This document shows positions 41,219 through 50,449 of a stretch of 64,000 bases of DNA, one piece after another. Positions within the stretch are counted from its first letter, which is position 1. Each line of letters starts with the position of its first letter. Under the pieces are notes generated by a model. That model searched no databases and was not told the DNA's origin. It saw only the letters and a program-made list of their open reading frames with translations. The position numbers were made by a program, and so were the translations under genes. The DNA comes from Pedobacter sp. Leaf250 (GTDB taxonomy: Bacteria; Bacteroidota; Bacteroidia; Sphingobacteriales; Sphingobacteriaceae): the NCBI RefSeq assembly GCF_920984735.1, contig NZ_CAKLBU010000008.1:1-64000 (forward strand). Reading direction: 5' to 3'.

Positions 41219-42850
41219 ATGAAATTCACATTTTCTTTTATTCTCGTTTTGAATTTTTGCCTAAGTTGCTTGGCTCAAACCCCAAAACCAAATTATATTT
41301 CAAAAGTTTGGGTGGCCGATCAGGGAAACGGAACCTTTAAAAATCCAGTGATCAATGCTGATTATTCTGATCCAGACGCCATTCGGGTTGGGGATGATTT
41401 TTATATGATTGCTTCTAGCTTCGACGCCATTCCAGGTTTACCTATTTTGCATTCAAAAGATTTGGTGAATTGGAAAATCATTGGTCATGCTTTAAAACGG
41501 CAGCCGCCATTTGAACATTTCGAAAAAACCCAACATGGCAACGGTGTTTGGGCACCATCTATCCGCTACCGAAATGGTGAGTTTTACATTTATTATCCCG
41601 ATCCCGATTTCGGAATTTATGTAACCAAAGCAAAAACGATAAATGGCGATTGGTCTGCGCCAAAATTAGTTGCCCCAGGCAAAGGTTTAATTGATCCTTG
41701 TCCGTTTTGGGATGAAGATGGAAAAGCTTATCTAGCTTATGCCTATGCTGGGAGCCGGGCCGGAATAAAAAGTGTTTTGGCCATTATGCCGCTTACAACA
41801 GATGGTTTAAAAGCAACCGAAACTGGAAGAATTGTTTATGACGGACATGAATTAGACCCAACCATTGAAGGACCAAAAGTATATAAGCGCAATGAATATT
41901 ATTATTTATTTGCGCCAGCTGGAGGCGTTTCTACTGGCTGGCAATTGATACTGAGAAGTAAGAATATTTATGGCCCGTATGAAAGAAAAGTAGCTATGGA
42001 TCAAGGTAAATCAACAGTAAATGGCACACATCAGGGCGCTTGGGTAAATACACAAACTGGAGAAGATTGGTTTCTCCACTTTCAGGATAAAGATGCTTAT
42101 GGCAGAGTGGTTCATTTGCAACCGATGAAATGGATAAATAACTGGCCTGTTATCGGATTGGATAAAGATGGCGATGGTATCGGAGAGCCGATTATGACGT
42201 ATAAAAAACCGAACGTAGGTAAAGTTTATCCAATTGAAACGCCAATAGAAAGTGACGAATTTAACTCCTGGCAATTGGGTTTGCAATGGCAATGGCAAGC
42301 AAATCCACAACCTACCTGGATCTTTACTGATGCAAACAAAGGTATTTTAAAACTTTACACAGCCAAAATACCCGATGAAGCTAAAAACCTTTGGGATGTG
42401 CCTAACTTATTAATGCAAAAATTTCCGGCTGATGAATTTTCGGTTAGTACAAAAGTAAATTTCAAGCCGAATCCTAAATTAGAGAATGAGCAAACCGGAT
42501 TAGTGGTAATGGGCAGAAGTTACGCCAAAGTCAGTATCAAAAATAAAAAGGATGGCTTGTATTTGTTTTATGGCCTTTGCCAAAGTGCCGATAAAGGAAA
42601 AGCTGAAAATGAGAAGGAAATTGTTAAGTTAAAATCTGGAGTTGTTCATTTTAAAATAAAGGTATCTAGTGGTGCAAAATGCCATTTTAGTTATAGCGAA
42701 GATGGAATTAACTTTACCAATGTTGGCGATGAATTTCAAGCAACTGCCGGGCAGTGGATTGGGGCAAAAGTAGGTTTGTTTGCCATTCGGGATACACAAA
42801 TTAATGATTCTGGTGTTGCAGAATATGATTGGTTTAGGGTAGAGAAATGA
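41219..42850 (+). CDS. GH43 glycoside hydrolase (arabinofuranosidase/xylosidase type)
   Basis: The 543-residue exported protein (signal MKFTFSFILVLNFCLSCLAQ) has the five-bladed propeller landmarks of GH43: base Asp in NADYSDPDAIRVGDDFYM, pKa-modulating Asp in GLIDPCPFWDEDG, and acid Glu in PTIEGPKVYKRNEYYYLF. A C-terminal concanavalin-like beta-sandwich (about residues 340-540) resembles the domain found on beta-xylosidases. It probably trims arabinose or xylose side chains of pectin; the exact linkage cannot be assigned. The promoter carries the shared element. Confidence 0.9.
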   Translation: MKFTFSFILVLNFCLSCLAQTPKPNYISKVWVADQGNGTFKNPVINADYSDPDAIRVGDDFYMIASSFDAIPGLPILHSKDLVNWKIIGHALKRQPPFEHFEKTQHGNGVWAPSIRYRNGEFYIYYPDPDFGIYVTKAKTINGDWSAPKLVAPGKGLIDPCPFWDEDGKAYLAYAYAGSRAGIKSVLAIMPLTTDGLKATETGRIVYDGHELDPTIEGPKVYKRNEYYYLFAPAGGVSTGWQLILRSKNIYGPYERKVAMDQGKSTVNGTHQGAWVNTQTGEDWFLHFQDKDAYGRVVHLQPMKWINNWPVIGLDKDGDGIGEPIMTYKKPNVGKVYPIETPIESDEFNSWQLGLQWQWQANPQPTWIFTDANKGILKLYTAKIPDEAKNLWDVPNLLMQKFPADEFSVSTKVNFKPNPKLENEQTGLVVMGRSYAKVSIKNKKDGLYLFYGLCQSADKGKAENEKEIVKLKSGVVHFKIKVSSGAKCHFSYSEDGINFTNVGDEFQATAGQWIGAKVGLFAIRDTQINDSGVAEYDWFRVEK

Positions 42851-42864
42851 TGAAACAGTAAAGT

Positions 42865-42935
42865 GATCTGTGAAGACACAGACTACGGGATATATTAATA
42901 TCTTTAAAAAACCAAAGTCTGTGTTCGCACAGATC
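42865..42935. repeat. Family-B palindrome between GH43 and CE12
   Basis: GATCTGTGAAGACACAGACT (42865-42884) pairs with 42916-42935 at 17 of 20 positions; the three central bases differ. The ends CTGTG/CACAG recur at 30062-30123. It fills the gap between two codirectional genes. Confidence 0.75.
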
Positions 42936-42946
42936 TTTATCAACGT

Positions 42947-43744
42947 ATGAAAATATATAGATTTATAATTATTACAACAGCTATTTCGATCACCTTGATG
43001 GCTTTTAAACTCCAGCCAAAACCAGTAAAGGTTTACCTGATCGGCGACTCCACCGTAGCTGATTATTCTTTGGAAAAAGATTATCAACAAAAACGTTTTC
43101 CTTTAATGGGTTGGGGACAAGTTTTTCAGCAGTTTTTAGATAGAGATCATCTTAAAAATCTTCATCAATTAATAAAGAGTGATAGTGCTGTTGTTATTGA
43201 TAAAGCAAAAGGGGGAAGAAGTACGCGTACTTTCTTTGAAGAAGGGCGCTGGAAAGAAGTTGCTCATTCTCTACAGAAAAACGATCTGGTTTTAATTCAG
43301 TTTGGACATAATGATGCCGCAAAAGATAAGCCTGAACGTTATGTAGATATTCCAGGTTACAAAGATTTTTTAAGGATGTATATAAAAGAAACGAGGGCGA
43401 AAGGTGCTATTCCAATTTTAATTACACCAGTTACAAGAAATTATCCCTGGAAAGATGGCAAGCTTGGCAGCGCACATGGAGAATATCCTCAAGCTGTAAA
43501 AGATGTTGCGGAAGAACTAAAGGTGCCAGTAATAGATTTAACATCTCTTTCAGCAGTATTTTTTACCTCAAAAGGAAACGACTTTGTCACGAAAAATTAC
43601 TTCATGAATTTAGATTCTGGGAAGTACGAAGCTTATCCGAAAGGGCAAAAAGACAATACCCATTTTCAACCTGATGGAGCTAAAGAAATAGCGAAGTTGG
43701 TTTATAATGCCCTGACCAAAATTAACACTGAATATAAAAAGTAA
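42947..43744 (+). CDS. Rhamnogalacturonan acetylesterase (CE12), second copy
   Basis: The 265-residue exported SGNH hydrolase has LIGDSTVADYS (Ser), KGGRSTRTF (Gly), QFGHNDAAKD (Asn) and KDNTHFQPDGA (Asp-His). It is clearly related to the protein at 24252-24995 but has an insertion after the first block (SLEKDYQQKRFP). It should deacetylate pectin. Its stop codon lies next to the left arm of a bidirectional terminator. Confidence 0.92.
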   Translation: MKIYRFIIITTAISITLMAFKLQPKPVKVYLIGDSTVADYSLEKDYQQKRFPLMGWGQVFQQFLDRDHLKNLHQLIKSDSAVVIDKAKGGRSTRTFFEEGRWKEVAHSLQKNDLVLIQFGHNDAAKDKPERYVDIPGYKDFLRMYIKETRAKGAIPILITPVTRNYPWKDGKLGSAHGEYPQAVKDVAEELKVPVIDLTSLSAVFFTSKGNDFVTKNYFMNLDSGKYEAYPKGQKDNTHFQPDGAKEIAKLVYNALTKINTEYKK

Positions 43745-43771
43745 AGGCACTAAATTTTACTTAGTGCCTTT
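43743..43771. terminator. Bidirectional terminator
   Basis: AAAGGCACTAA (43743-43753) and TTAGTGCCTTT (43761-43771) form a perfect 11-bp stem with a 7-base loop, starting inside the stop codon of the CE12 gene. It serves convergent genes that end at 43744 and 43782. Confidence 0.88.
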
Positions 43772-43781
43772 ATACTTAGCT

Positions 43782-44216
43782 TTAGCTAACCATCCGTTTT
43801 GAGGTAATAGCAATCCTGTTCCAGGCATTAATGGTTACAATGGCCATAATGATTTGCGATAGTGTTTTTTCATCAAAAAAGCTGGCAGCCCTATTATATG
43901 TTTCATCAGAAACGTGGTTATTGATCAAAGTAACTTCTTCTGTTAAAGCCAAAACGGCTTGTTCTTCTTTAGTAAATAAGGTAGTTTCTCTCCAGGCATT
44001 CAAAAGATATAAACGTTGTTCTGTTTCGCCAATTTTACGGGCATCAGCAGCATGCATATTCAAACAAAAAGCACAACCATTTATTTGTGAAGCACGCATT
44101 TTAATCAGCTCCAAAAGGATAGGATCTACAGTGCTGGTTGATAAATATTTTTCTAAACCATACATGGCCTGGTAAGCTGCTGGTTCAACTTTTTGAATGT
44201 TAATTCTATTTTCCAT
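43782..44216 (-). CDS. Carboxymuconolactone decarboxylase-family (AhpD-like) protein
   Basis: The 144-residue protein shows the AhpD-type redox motif NGCAFCLNMHAADARKIGE (CxxC followed by His) and the helix LIKMRASQINGC. Members act as small alkylhydroperoxidases. It lies just downstream of a Crp-type regulator gene on the same strand, a pairing I recall as frequent in Bacteroidota, suggesting that the regulator controls it. The intervening 171 bases hold a palindromic repeat. Confidence 0.88.
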   Translation of the reverse strand: MENRINIQKVEPAAYQAMYGLEKYLSTSTVDPILLELIKMRASQINGCAFCLNMHAADARKIGETEQRLYLLNAWRETTLFTKEEQAVLALTEEVTLINNHVSDETYNRAASFFDEKTLSQIIMAIVTINAWNRIAITSKRMVS

Positions 44217-44318
44217 TTTCTTAATTTTTTGATTACGATGTAAAGATCTGGAAGAATGAAATCAAAAAACTTAATGTAGATTAAGAAATGATTTAACCGT
44301 AAAGAACACAAAATTTTT

Positions 44319-44380
44319 CGCAAAGAAATGTAAAGTTTTATGTACTTCACAATCAACATTTTCCTTTGTAATTCTTTGCG
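44319..44380. repeat. Family-E palindrome upstream of the AhpD-like gene
   Basis: CGCAAAGAA (44319-44327) and TTCTTTGCG (44372-44380) are perfect 9-bp arms with a 44-base AT-rich loop. A related AACCGTAAAGAACAC lies just outside. It occupies the gap between the Crp-type and AhpD-like genes. Confidence 0.6.
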
Positions 44381-44387
44381 CTTTAAC

Positions 44388-44960
44388 CTACCTTTTTGCC
44401 CTTATTTTACTTAAAAACTCGGGTGTAAAACCAAGATAAGAAGCCAACATATATTGTGGAATGCGTTGCACAAATTCGGGGAATAATTTATTAAAACTGG
44501 TATACCTTTCTTCGGCGGTTAGGCTGTAAAGGTATTTAATTCTGATTTGTGAAGCCTGATGGAGTTTTTGGTAAATCGATCTAAAGTATTTTTCTAGTTT
44601 TGGAAGTTTATCAAACATTTCTTCATAGTGATGATGTTCAATAGCAATTACTTCTGTTTGCTCAGCAGCCTGAATATAGAAATCTGATTGTTTCTCAAAA
44701 ATGAAGCTGGTTAAGTCAGAAATCCACCAATTTTCTATAGCAAATTGAGTGGTTTGCTCCACACCTTTTATATCGATAAAATAAAGACGAAGGCATCCTT
44801 TTACCACAAAATAATTGGCACGACAAATTTCTCCGGCTTCGAGCAAATAAGCCTTCTTTTTAAAAGAAAAAGATTTGAGTAGTGAGGCAAGAATATCCTG
44901 CTCTTCACTGCTCAAATCTATAAATTTATTAATATGGATAAATAATTCCTGATACATCAC
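44388..44960 (-). CDS. Crp/Fnr-family transcription regulator
   Basis: The 190-residue protein has a cyclic-nucleotide-binding beta-roll (KAYLLEAGEICRANYFVVKGCLRLYF, about residues 30-115) and a C-terminal winged helix (PQYMLASYLGFTPEFLSKIRAKR). The phosphate-binding cassette of true cAMP receptors is not conserved, so its effector is unclear. It lies upstream of the AhpD-like gene and probably regulates it. Confidence 0.85.
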   Translation of the reverse strand: MMYQELFIHINKFIDLSSEEQDILASLLKSFSFKKKAYLLEAGEICRANYFVVKGCLRLYFIDIKGVEQTTQFAIENWWISDLTSFIFEKQSDFYIQAAEQTEVIAIEHHHYEEMFDKLPKLEKYFRSIYQKLHQASQIRIKYLYSLTAEERYTSFNKLFPEFVQRIPQYMLASYLGFTPEFLSKIRAKR

Positions 44961-45011
44961 AATTGATATTGATGCACCAATTTAGGTATTAACTTCTAAA
45001 GTTAGCCCTTG

Positions 45012-45794
45012 TTAAAAGGAGTAAACTTTGAGTTCGGCCAAGGCTTCAGGTCCATAATTTTTAAATGCTTTAGTTACAATAGCCGTTAATCCTTTATTAT
45101 CTGTTGGCTTACCCTTAACCGGAGGGGTTAAATCCTTTTCTGGAATTGTTGTTTCAGTAACTTTTGTTGCAAACCATGTCATGTTTTCATGAGGAAGTGC
45201 TAATCCTAAAATCATTCCTGGCAAACCTGTAAAAGATTCAGGTCCGCCTGAAACTGCAATTTGGTTGGAATAATATGCCACCACATAAACCGAATCCATA
45301 ATGATTGCATTCGCCCGACGACATTCATAACCAGCTATTTCGCGTGTTTCATCCGTTATTTTCCAATTGATTTTACGCACACTATCTTTAACCAAATAGG
45401 TTTCTTCATAGATGCTTTTTTGCGTGATACTACTTTGAGTATCAAAATCAGTTGAAATGGTATTCTTCAAGTCTGAAAAAATATCTCTGCTCACCCAATT
45501 ATTATTCATAACCTCATCAACGGGAGGCCATTTGTATAAACTTTTATCTTTATTAAAACTTAAGATACTTTTCGAAACTTTAAATTGAGGGTTGTTCTTT
45601 TTATATTGTTCGTATGCAGGGAGAATCCATGATTCGTTTTCTTTGTTAATCTTTTTCTTGATTAAAGCATACATGTTCGATCTTTTTTCAAACTCAATTA
45701 CGCCATTTTGTACAAAGTGAACATTTTGCGCTTGTATAGTTTTGCTGATGAAAATAACAGCAAATAGGATGATATATTTAAATGTAGTTTTCAT
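45012..45794 (-). CDS. GLPGLI-family exported protein
   Basis: The 260-residue protein has a signal peptide (MKTTFKYIILFAVIFISKTIQA) and the naming motif in FTGLPGMILGLALPHENM. The family is specific to Bacteroidota, typically exported, and commonly sits beside an outer-membrane barrel gene. That is the case here: the barrel gene ends five bases upstream. The function is unknown. Confidence 0.9.
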   Translation of the reverse strand: MKTTFKYIILFAVIFISKTIQAQNVHFVQNGVIEFEKRSNMYALIKKKINKENESWILPAYEQYKKNNPQFKVSKSILSFNKDKSLYKWPPVDEVMNNNWVSRDIFSDLKNTISTDFDTQSSITQKSIYEETYLVKDSVRKINWKITDETREIAGYECRRANAIIMDSVYVVAYYSNQIAVSGGPESFTGLPGMILGLALPHENMTWFATKVTETTIPEKDLTPPVKGKPTDNKGLTAIVTKAFKNYGPEALAELKVYSF

Positions 45795-45799
45795 GATTA

Positions 45800-48619
45800 T
45801 TATTTTGAAGTTTTAATTCCGCCGCCCATTTTATTAAAATCCCATATTATCGAGAACATGAAATAACGCATGATAGTGGTGTAGCTACTTTGGGTGATAT
45901 TTCCATTATAAGCCGTTCTATCGAAGCCAACATTTTGGTTTAAAATGTCGTTTACCGTCATCATGAGTTTTAAGTTATCTGATTTGAAAAACTTTTTAGT
46001 TAACGAAGCATTCCAAAGTAAACGGGAGAAGGTTTCGTTAAAGGTTTGTGTTTTACCTCTGAATTCGTATTGAGCATCGGTTGTAATTTCAAACTTAGCA
46101 GGTAATTGAACATTTCCAGAAGCATAACCAGTCCAGCCCCAACCGTCGCTGTTACCAAAATTACCTACGCTGGCTCTTGAGATATTGTAAGTTGGACCAA
46201 AACGTGAATAAAAGTTAAACTTCTTATCTACATATTTATTCACGTTTATATCTAGCCCATAACTATAATTTTTTGTGTTATTAAGCGCTGTTGTAGCCAC
46301 TCCATTGTTTATAGTAGTAATGTAGTTGTACGAAGAGTTGCCATTCGCATTTAAACCGATACCAGCATTCATATCAATCACATTTATTTTTCTACTGGTT
46401 TGGGCATAAGCGTAAAAATTGGTCGACATTTTATCGTTAATATTTACTGCTCTGTAGCTACTTCTACCTGTAGAAGCATCAGTTGTCACATCACTCACAA
46501 TTGGATTTGCAGTAAAAGTGTAAGATCCACTTAGCCAAACAGATTGGTTGGTTAATACTTTATACGAATTATAACTTGCATTAATATTACTTCTGAAAGA
46601 TGGTCGCAAATCTGGATTACCCAAAGAAATATTCAATGGATCGGTGTTTACCCGAATCGGCTGAATTTGATCCAATGATGGTTGGTTTGTATTTCCACTG
46701 TAGCTCAACCGGAAAGATTTTTGTTGAGAGAACCTATACTGATATGATGCTTGCGGCATATAATTCACAAAATTACGATCATAAGTTTTGTTGTTGTATA
46801 AATCAGTTTGTTTAAAATTTACACCGCTAAATTTCGATCCGAAATTGATTACTGTTTTGCCTTTTTTGTAGTTGAAGATTGCTCCACCAGCATTGATAAT
46901 TTGATCTAATTCGTAATCGTTACTAAATTCAGTATCTAAAATATCGTAATTCCCACTAGCCGATTGATTGAAAGATTTACGATCAGATTTTCCGTTCATC
47001 AAACTTAAGCCATAGTTAACAATAACAGTCATGGTTTTTGATAATGGCTCTGTGTAAGCCAAATTCGATTTGAAAGCACTGTTGGTAATGTCGTTAACTT
47101 TGTATTGATTAATTAAACTATCTCTTCTCCCTGTGGTTTCGAAAAAGCTATTTGCAGAATTTAAGTACCCATCGCTATTACTTTTTGTAATGGCCTGATT
47201 TAAGTTTAATGAAAGTGTACGGCCTTTTTTTTTGAATTTTTTGGTAAACAAAGCATTCATGTTAAACATTTGCTCATCCACTTTATTTTTTAAGGATCTT
47301 TTCGTGGTGTTTAGCAAATCATTGTTTCCATCAGTACTTGAAGTATTAAAATCGTTAAAAGTATTGCTCTGTTTTAAGGTTCCGTCTACATTCACTTTTA
47401 AGGTCAGTGTCGAATCGAGTTTTACTTCGTAAGTTGCATCCAACTTCTGCCTAAACATATCATTATCTGTATATTGATTTGATACGTTATTAATTACACC
47501 AGAACTTAAGTTGTTTTGGCTGATGGTATTTCTATCGCCTTTAACCCTAATTGATCCTATTTTGTAATTGGTGTTTAGCGACTCTTTGTCTTTGTTCCAT
47601 TTGCTATCGAAATGTAAACCACCAGTGCGGGCAACAGGAATTCCCTGACCATTGTATTGTCCATCATAACTGTCAAAATCATCCGAGCCACTGCTGCTGA
47701 AATACATTCCGCCATCATCACTCATCGTCATTCCGCCCGAACCACCATATTTATCTCGATCATCCCAGCCTAAACCAACTGTTCCATTATTTCCTAAAAT
47801 ACCATACGCAGAGAATTTTTTCTTACCCCAAAACTTGTTGAACATAAACTGACCATTGTAAAAATCATCTGTTCCATAACCGCCCTGCACTTTTCCGAAA
47901 TAACCATTTTTCTTATCTTCTTTTAGCTTAACGTTTAAGGTTTTGGTTTTTTCGCCATCATCTATGCCTGTAAAACTCGCTTGGTCGCTGGCTTTATCAT
48001 ATAATTGAACAGATTCAACCATATCTGCCCGAAGATTTTTAGTTACCAAAGTGGGGTCATCACCGAAAAATTCTTCTCCATCAACCAATACTTTTTGTAC
48101 AGCTTTACCTTGAGCAGTTATTTTGCCATCCTTATCCACTTGGATACCTGGAAACTGCTTAATTAAATCTTCAACTTTCGAATTGGGTTCAATATTAAAA
48201 GCCTTTGGATCAAATTCGGTGGTATCTCCTTTAATTTTGATGGCGTTTCTGTTTCCTTTGATAATTACATCGGCCAGAATTTTTGCCATACCTGTTAAAT
48301 TTATTTTACCATAATCTTTGTTCTGGATGGTAGAATCAAGCGTGAAATGATCAACGAAATCGGCATATTTTGGATAGGAAACCAATAGAATAAACTTTCC
48401 GTTTTTAATTCCATTGAGTTCAAATGTTCCGTTTTCTGCCGATCGGGTGAATTTTACGAGTGTAGAATCTTTCGAATTTAAGATGGCAATTGTCGATCCT
48501 GCTAAAAGAGTTGTAGATGCGGTATCGATAGTTCTTCCTTTCATGGAATGTAAAACTTGTGCCTTTGTGCTAAAATTTAAGAGCACAATGCTGCACAGCA
48601 ATAGGAGAAGGCGTTTCAT
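45800..48619 (-). CDS. Outer-membrane beta-barrel protein with TonB-receptor-like plug
   Basis: The 939-residue protein has a signal peptide (MKRLLLLLCSIVLLNFSTKA) and a carboxypeptidase-regulatory-like domain (MKGRTIDTASTTLLAGSTIAI). A plug-like region follows (NSKVEDLIKQFPGIQVDKDGKITAQGKAV, VLVDGEEFFGDDP), and then a glycine- and aromatic-rich barrel. It belongs to the outer-membrane-barrel family paired with GLPGLI proteins rather than to SusC, because no SusD partner is present. A glycine/serine/aspartate-rich insertion (about residues 275-325) lies in the barrel. Its substrate is unknown. Confidence 0.88.
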   Translation of the reverse strand: MKRLLLLLCSIVLLNFSTKAQVLHSMKGRTIDTASTTLLAGSTIAILNSKDSTLVKFTRSAENGTFELNGIKNGKFILLVSYPKYADFVDHFTLDSTIQNKDYGKINLTGMAKILADVIIKGNRNAIKIKGDTTEFDPKAFNIEPNSKVEDLIKQFPGIQVDKDGKITAQGKAVQKVLVDGEEFFGDDPTLVTKNLRADMVESVQLYDKASDQASFTGIDDGEKTKTLNVKLKEDKKNGYFGKVQGGYGTDDFYNGQFMFNKFWGKKKFSAYGILGNNGTVGLGWDDRDKYGGSGGMTMSDDGGMYFSSSGSDDFDSYDGQYNGQGIPVARTGGLHFDSKWNKDKESLNTNYKIGSIRVKGDRNTISQNNLSSGVINNVSNQYTDNDMFRQKLDATYEVKLDSTLTLKVNVDGTLKQSNTFNDFNTSSTDGNNDLLNTTKRSLKNKVDEQMFNMNALFTKKFKKKGRTLSLNLNQAITKSNSDGYLNSANSFFETTGRRDSLINQYKVNDITNSAFKSNLAYTEPLSKTMTVIVNYGLSLMNGKSDRKSFNQSASGNYDILDTEFSNDYELDQIINAGGAIFNYKKGKTVINFGSKFSGVNFKQTDLYNNKTYDRNFVNYMPQASYQYRFSQQKSFRLSYSGNTNQPSLDQIQPIRVNTDPLNISLGNPDLRPSFRSNINASYNSYKVLTNQSVWLSGSYTFTANPIVSDVTTDASTGRSSYRAVNINDKMSTNFYAYAQTSRKINVIDMNAGIGLNANGNSSYNYITTINNGVATTALNNTKNYSYGLDINVNKYVDKKFNFYSRFGPTYNISRASVGNFGNSDGWGWTGYASGNVQLPAKFEITTDAQYEFRGKTQTFNETFSRLLWNASLTKKFFKSDNLKLMMTVNDILNQNVGFDRTAYNGNITQSSYTTIMRYFMFSIIWDFNKMGGGIKTSK

Positions 48620-48907
48620 AGATCTGATTAGTTTTGTTTGCCGAATATAAAACTAATATGTTAGTTAAGTTATACGCTTTAACCTTTTTTAACAAATATC
48701 TCCAAATCATTACATTACATATTGGCTGCCATCAACCAATCATTTTTGGTCTACACAATTAAGGCGTTCGTCTATAAATACAACACCCTGGTATAAAGCT
48801 TCGGTTTTGCCTGAAACGTTTTAAGCTTGCCCACGTCTTATTTACAGAAAACGCCTAATTAATAGGGTTTTAAAAAAAAGATTTGTCAAACATAAAATAT
48901 TAAGATC

Positions 48908-49549
48908 ATGAAAAATTCTATCAAAAATTTATTCGCAGCAGCATTGGTAATGGTTACTTTAAGCGGCGCAACCTTGACAGCACAAGCTGCAGAAAACAAC
49001 TCGAGCTATACTGCTTTAACTCACGTTAAAAACATCAGCAAAATTGTAGTGAGTGGTAATGTTAAATTAATTCTTGTTCAGGATGCCAAAGAAAGTGTTG
49101 AAGTTTACGATGCTTATTATACTAAAAATGCGTTGGTGCAGCAACAAGGAGCTGAATTAAGAATAAGTTCTTTTGATAAGAATATGTTAACCGTAGTAGC
49201 GCATGTAAATAATGTTTCATCCATCGAGGCATCGAATAACTCAACAGTTACAATGTCAGGAAAATTCAATTTACTAAATTTGGATGTGGTTTTGAATGAT
49301 CATGCAACAGCAAATATCAAATCAAACACTGTTAATTTATCAACCACAGTAAATGATGGTGCGAGCTTAACTTTAGATGGCTCTACCGAAAACCACATGG
49401 TAGTAATGGGTGCAACATCGAAAATTAAAATGAACGATTTTATAGCACAGGAAAGTAACATAAAAGTAGCTGTTCAACCGGTTTTGGCCAGCAATAATAA
49501 TTCTCGCTACGATGAAATTAAGACCGACTTATTAGAAAAGTTGTTCTAA
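48908..49549 (+). CDS. Exported GIN-domain (DUF2807-like) protein
   Basis: The 213-residue protein has a signal peptide ending in TLTAQAA. It then shows the beta-rich GIN/DUF2807 pattern: FDKNMLTVVAHVNNVSSIEASNNSTVTMSG, LDVVLNDHATANIKS and VNDGASLTLDGST. This family is named as a putative head domain of adhesins; no enzyme function is known. The 288-base gap upstream contains a short inverted repeat (AACTAA/TTAGTT near 48651-48666) and otherwise nothing I can name. Confidence 0.8.
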   Translation: MKNSIKNLFAAALVMVTLSGATLTAQAAENNSSYTALTHVKNISKIVVSGNVKLILVQDAKESVEVYDAYYTKNALVQQQGAELRISSFDKNMLTVVAHVNNVSSIEASNNSTVTMSGKFNLLNLDVVLNDHATANIKSNTVNLSTTVNDGASLTLDGSTENHMVVMGATSKIKMNDFIAQESNIKVAVQPVLASNNNSRYDEIKTDLLEKLF

Positions 49550-49572
49550 TAATCCATCATAAATTTTAAGTT

Positions 49573-49608
49573 AAAGTTACTAACCATTATGGATTAGTAA
49601 CTTTTTTT
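49573..49608. terminator. Terminator after the GIN-domain gene
   Basis: AAAGTTACTAA (49573-49583) and TTAGTAACTTT (49594-49604) form a perfect 11-bp stem followed by more T residues. It lies between the GIN gene and the convergent SDR gene and is symmetric enough to work on both strands. Confidence 0.88.
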
Positions 49609-49612
49609 GTTT

Positions 49613-50329
49613 TTATGGGTTTGTAGACCAAACAGCAGCATCTTTAATAAACACTCTTCTATTTAACTTTAATTGAGATACAATTAATTCGGCCAAATCT
49701 TCTGGTTGCATTACCTTATCGGGATTGCCATCTGTCAATTTTAAGTCGATAGCCATATCAGTGGCGGTTGTGCTTGGCGATAAAGCCGTTACGCGAATAT
49801 TGTGCTTGCGCATTTCTTGCATCAATGAAACTGATAAAGCATTAATGGCTGCTTTTGATGCTGAATATGCACTGGTTACAGCTGCCGGACTAAAAGCAGA
49901 TGAACTTGAAATGTTAATAATATCACCAGTTTGTTTTTCGATCATTTCAGGCACCACCGCCCTGGTTACATAATATGTGCCTAATAGGTTAGTTTGTATT
50001 ACATTTTGCCAGTCTGTTGGTTCCATTTCTAAAAATTTAGCAAATTTGCCGATACCAGCGTTGTTAATCAAAATGTCGATAAAGCCCAACTCAGATTGAA
50101 CCGCTTTTACGGCTTCATTAACCGAATTCATATCGCTTACATCCATTATAGTCACTGCAATTTTAACATTGTATTGTTTCAAATCTGCAGCCAATTCATC
50201 TAAACTGCTTTTGGTTCTGGCCACTATTGCTACGTTTACACCTTCTATAGCTAAGGCAATAGCAATCGCTTTTCCGATGCCTTTACCGGCGCCAGTAATC
50301 AAAGCATTTTTTCCTGATATGTTTTCCAT
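49613..50329 (-). CDS. Short-chain dehydrogenase/reductase (FabG-like)
   Basis: The start at 50329 gives [20 protein letters not shown]; the longer frame to 50368 runs into a palindromic repeat. The 238-residue protein has the NAD(P)-binding TGAGKGIG, the NNAG motif ([11 protein letters not shown]), catalytic Ser in NISSSSAFS and YSASKAA. It is an SDR of the 3-oxoacyl-ACP reductase type; the true substrate is not evident. It is unlikely to be KduD because no pectin gene is adjacent. Confidence 0.88.
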   Translation of the reverse strand: MENISGKNALITGAGKGIGKAIAIALAIEGVNVAIVARTKSSLDELAADLKQYNVKIAVTIMDVSDMNSVNEAVKAVQSELGFIDILINNAGIGKFAKFLEMEPTDWQNVIQTNLLGTYYVTRAVVPEMIEKQTGDIINISSSSAFSPAAVTSAYSASKAAINALSVSLMQEMRKHNIRVTALSPSTTATDMAIDLKLTDGNPDKVMQPEDLAELIVSQLKLNRRVFIKDAAVWSTNP

Positions 50330-50355
50330 TTTAATATTATTTTTTACTGTCACTT

Positions 50356-50437
50356 CATTGCGAGGCACGAAGCAATCTTAATGCATTGGGATTAAAAGTA
50401 TAGCGATCGTTTTAAGATTGCTTCTTGCCTCGCAATG
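50356..50437. repeat. Family-A palindrome between ALDH7 and SDR genes
   Basis: Arms 50356-50381 and 50412-50437 are complementary at 25 of 26 positions with a 30-base loop. The core is identical to that at 31665-31722, except for one G-to-T change in the right arm. It fills the gap between two minus-strand genes. Confidence 0.83.
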
Positions 50438-50449
50438 ACGAATTTTTTA

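Noticed and set aside
15264..43744. Pectin locus considered as an integrated mobile island
   Set aside because: No integrase, transposase, tRNA edge or direct-repeat attachment site is visible, and codon use looks like that of the neighbours.
45800..48619. Outer-membrane barrel considered as a second SusC
   Set aside because: No SusD follows; the plug is diverged and the partner is a GLPGLI protein, which marks a different barrel family.
49613..50329. SDR gene considered as KduD (2-keto-3-deoxygluconate oxidoreductase)
   Set aside because: It lies outside the pectin locus between a GIN-domain gene and an ALDH7 gene, and its sequence looks like a general FabG-type SDR.
50169..50381. Plus-strand open frame across the SDR start
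   Set aside because: It reads antisense through the SDR NAD-binding region and the palindrome; no product is recognisable.
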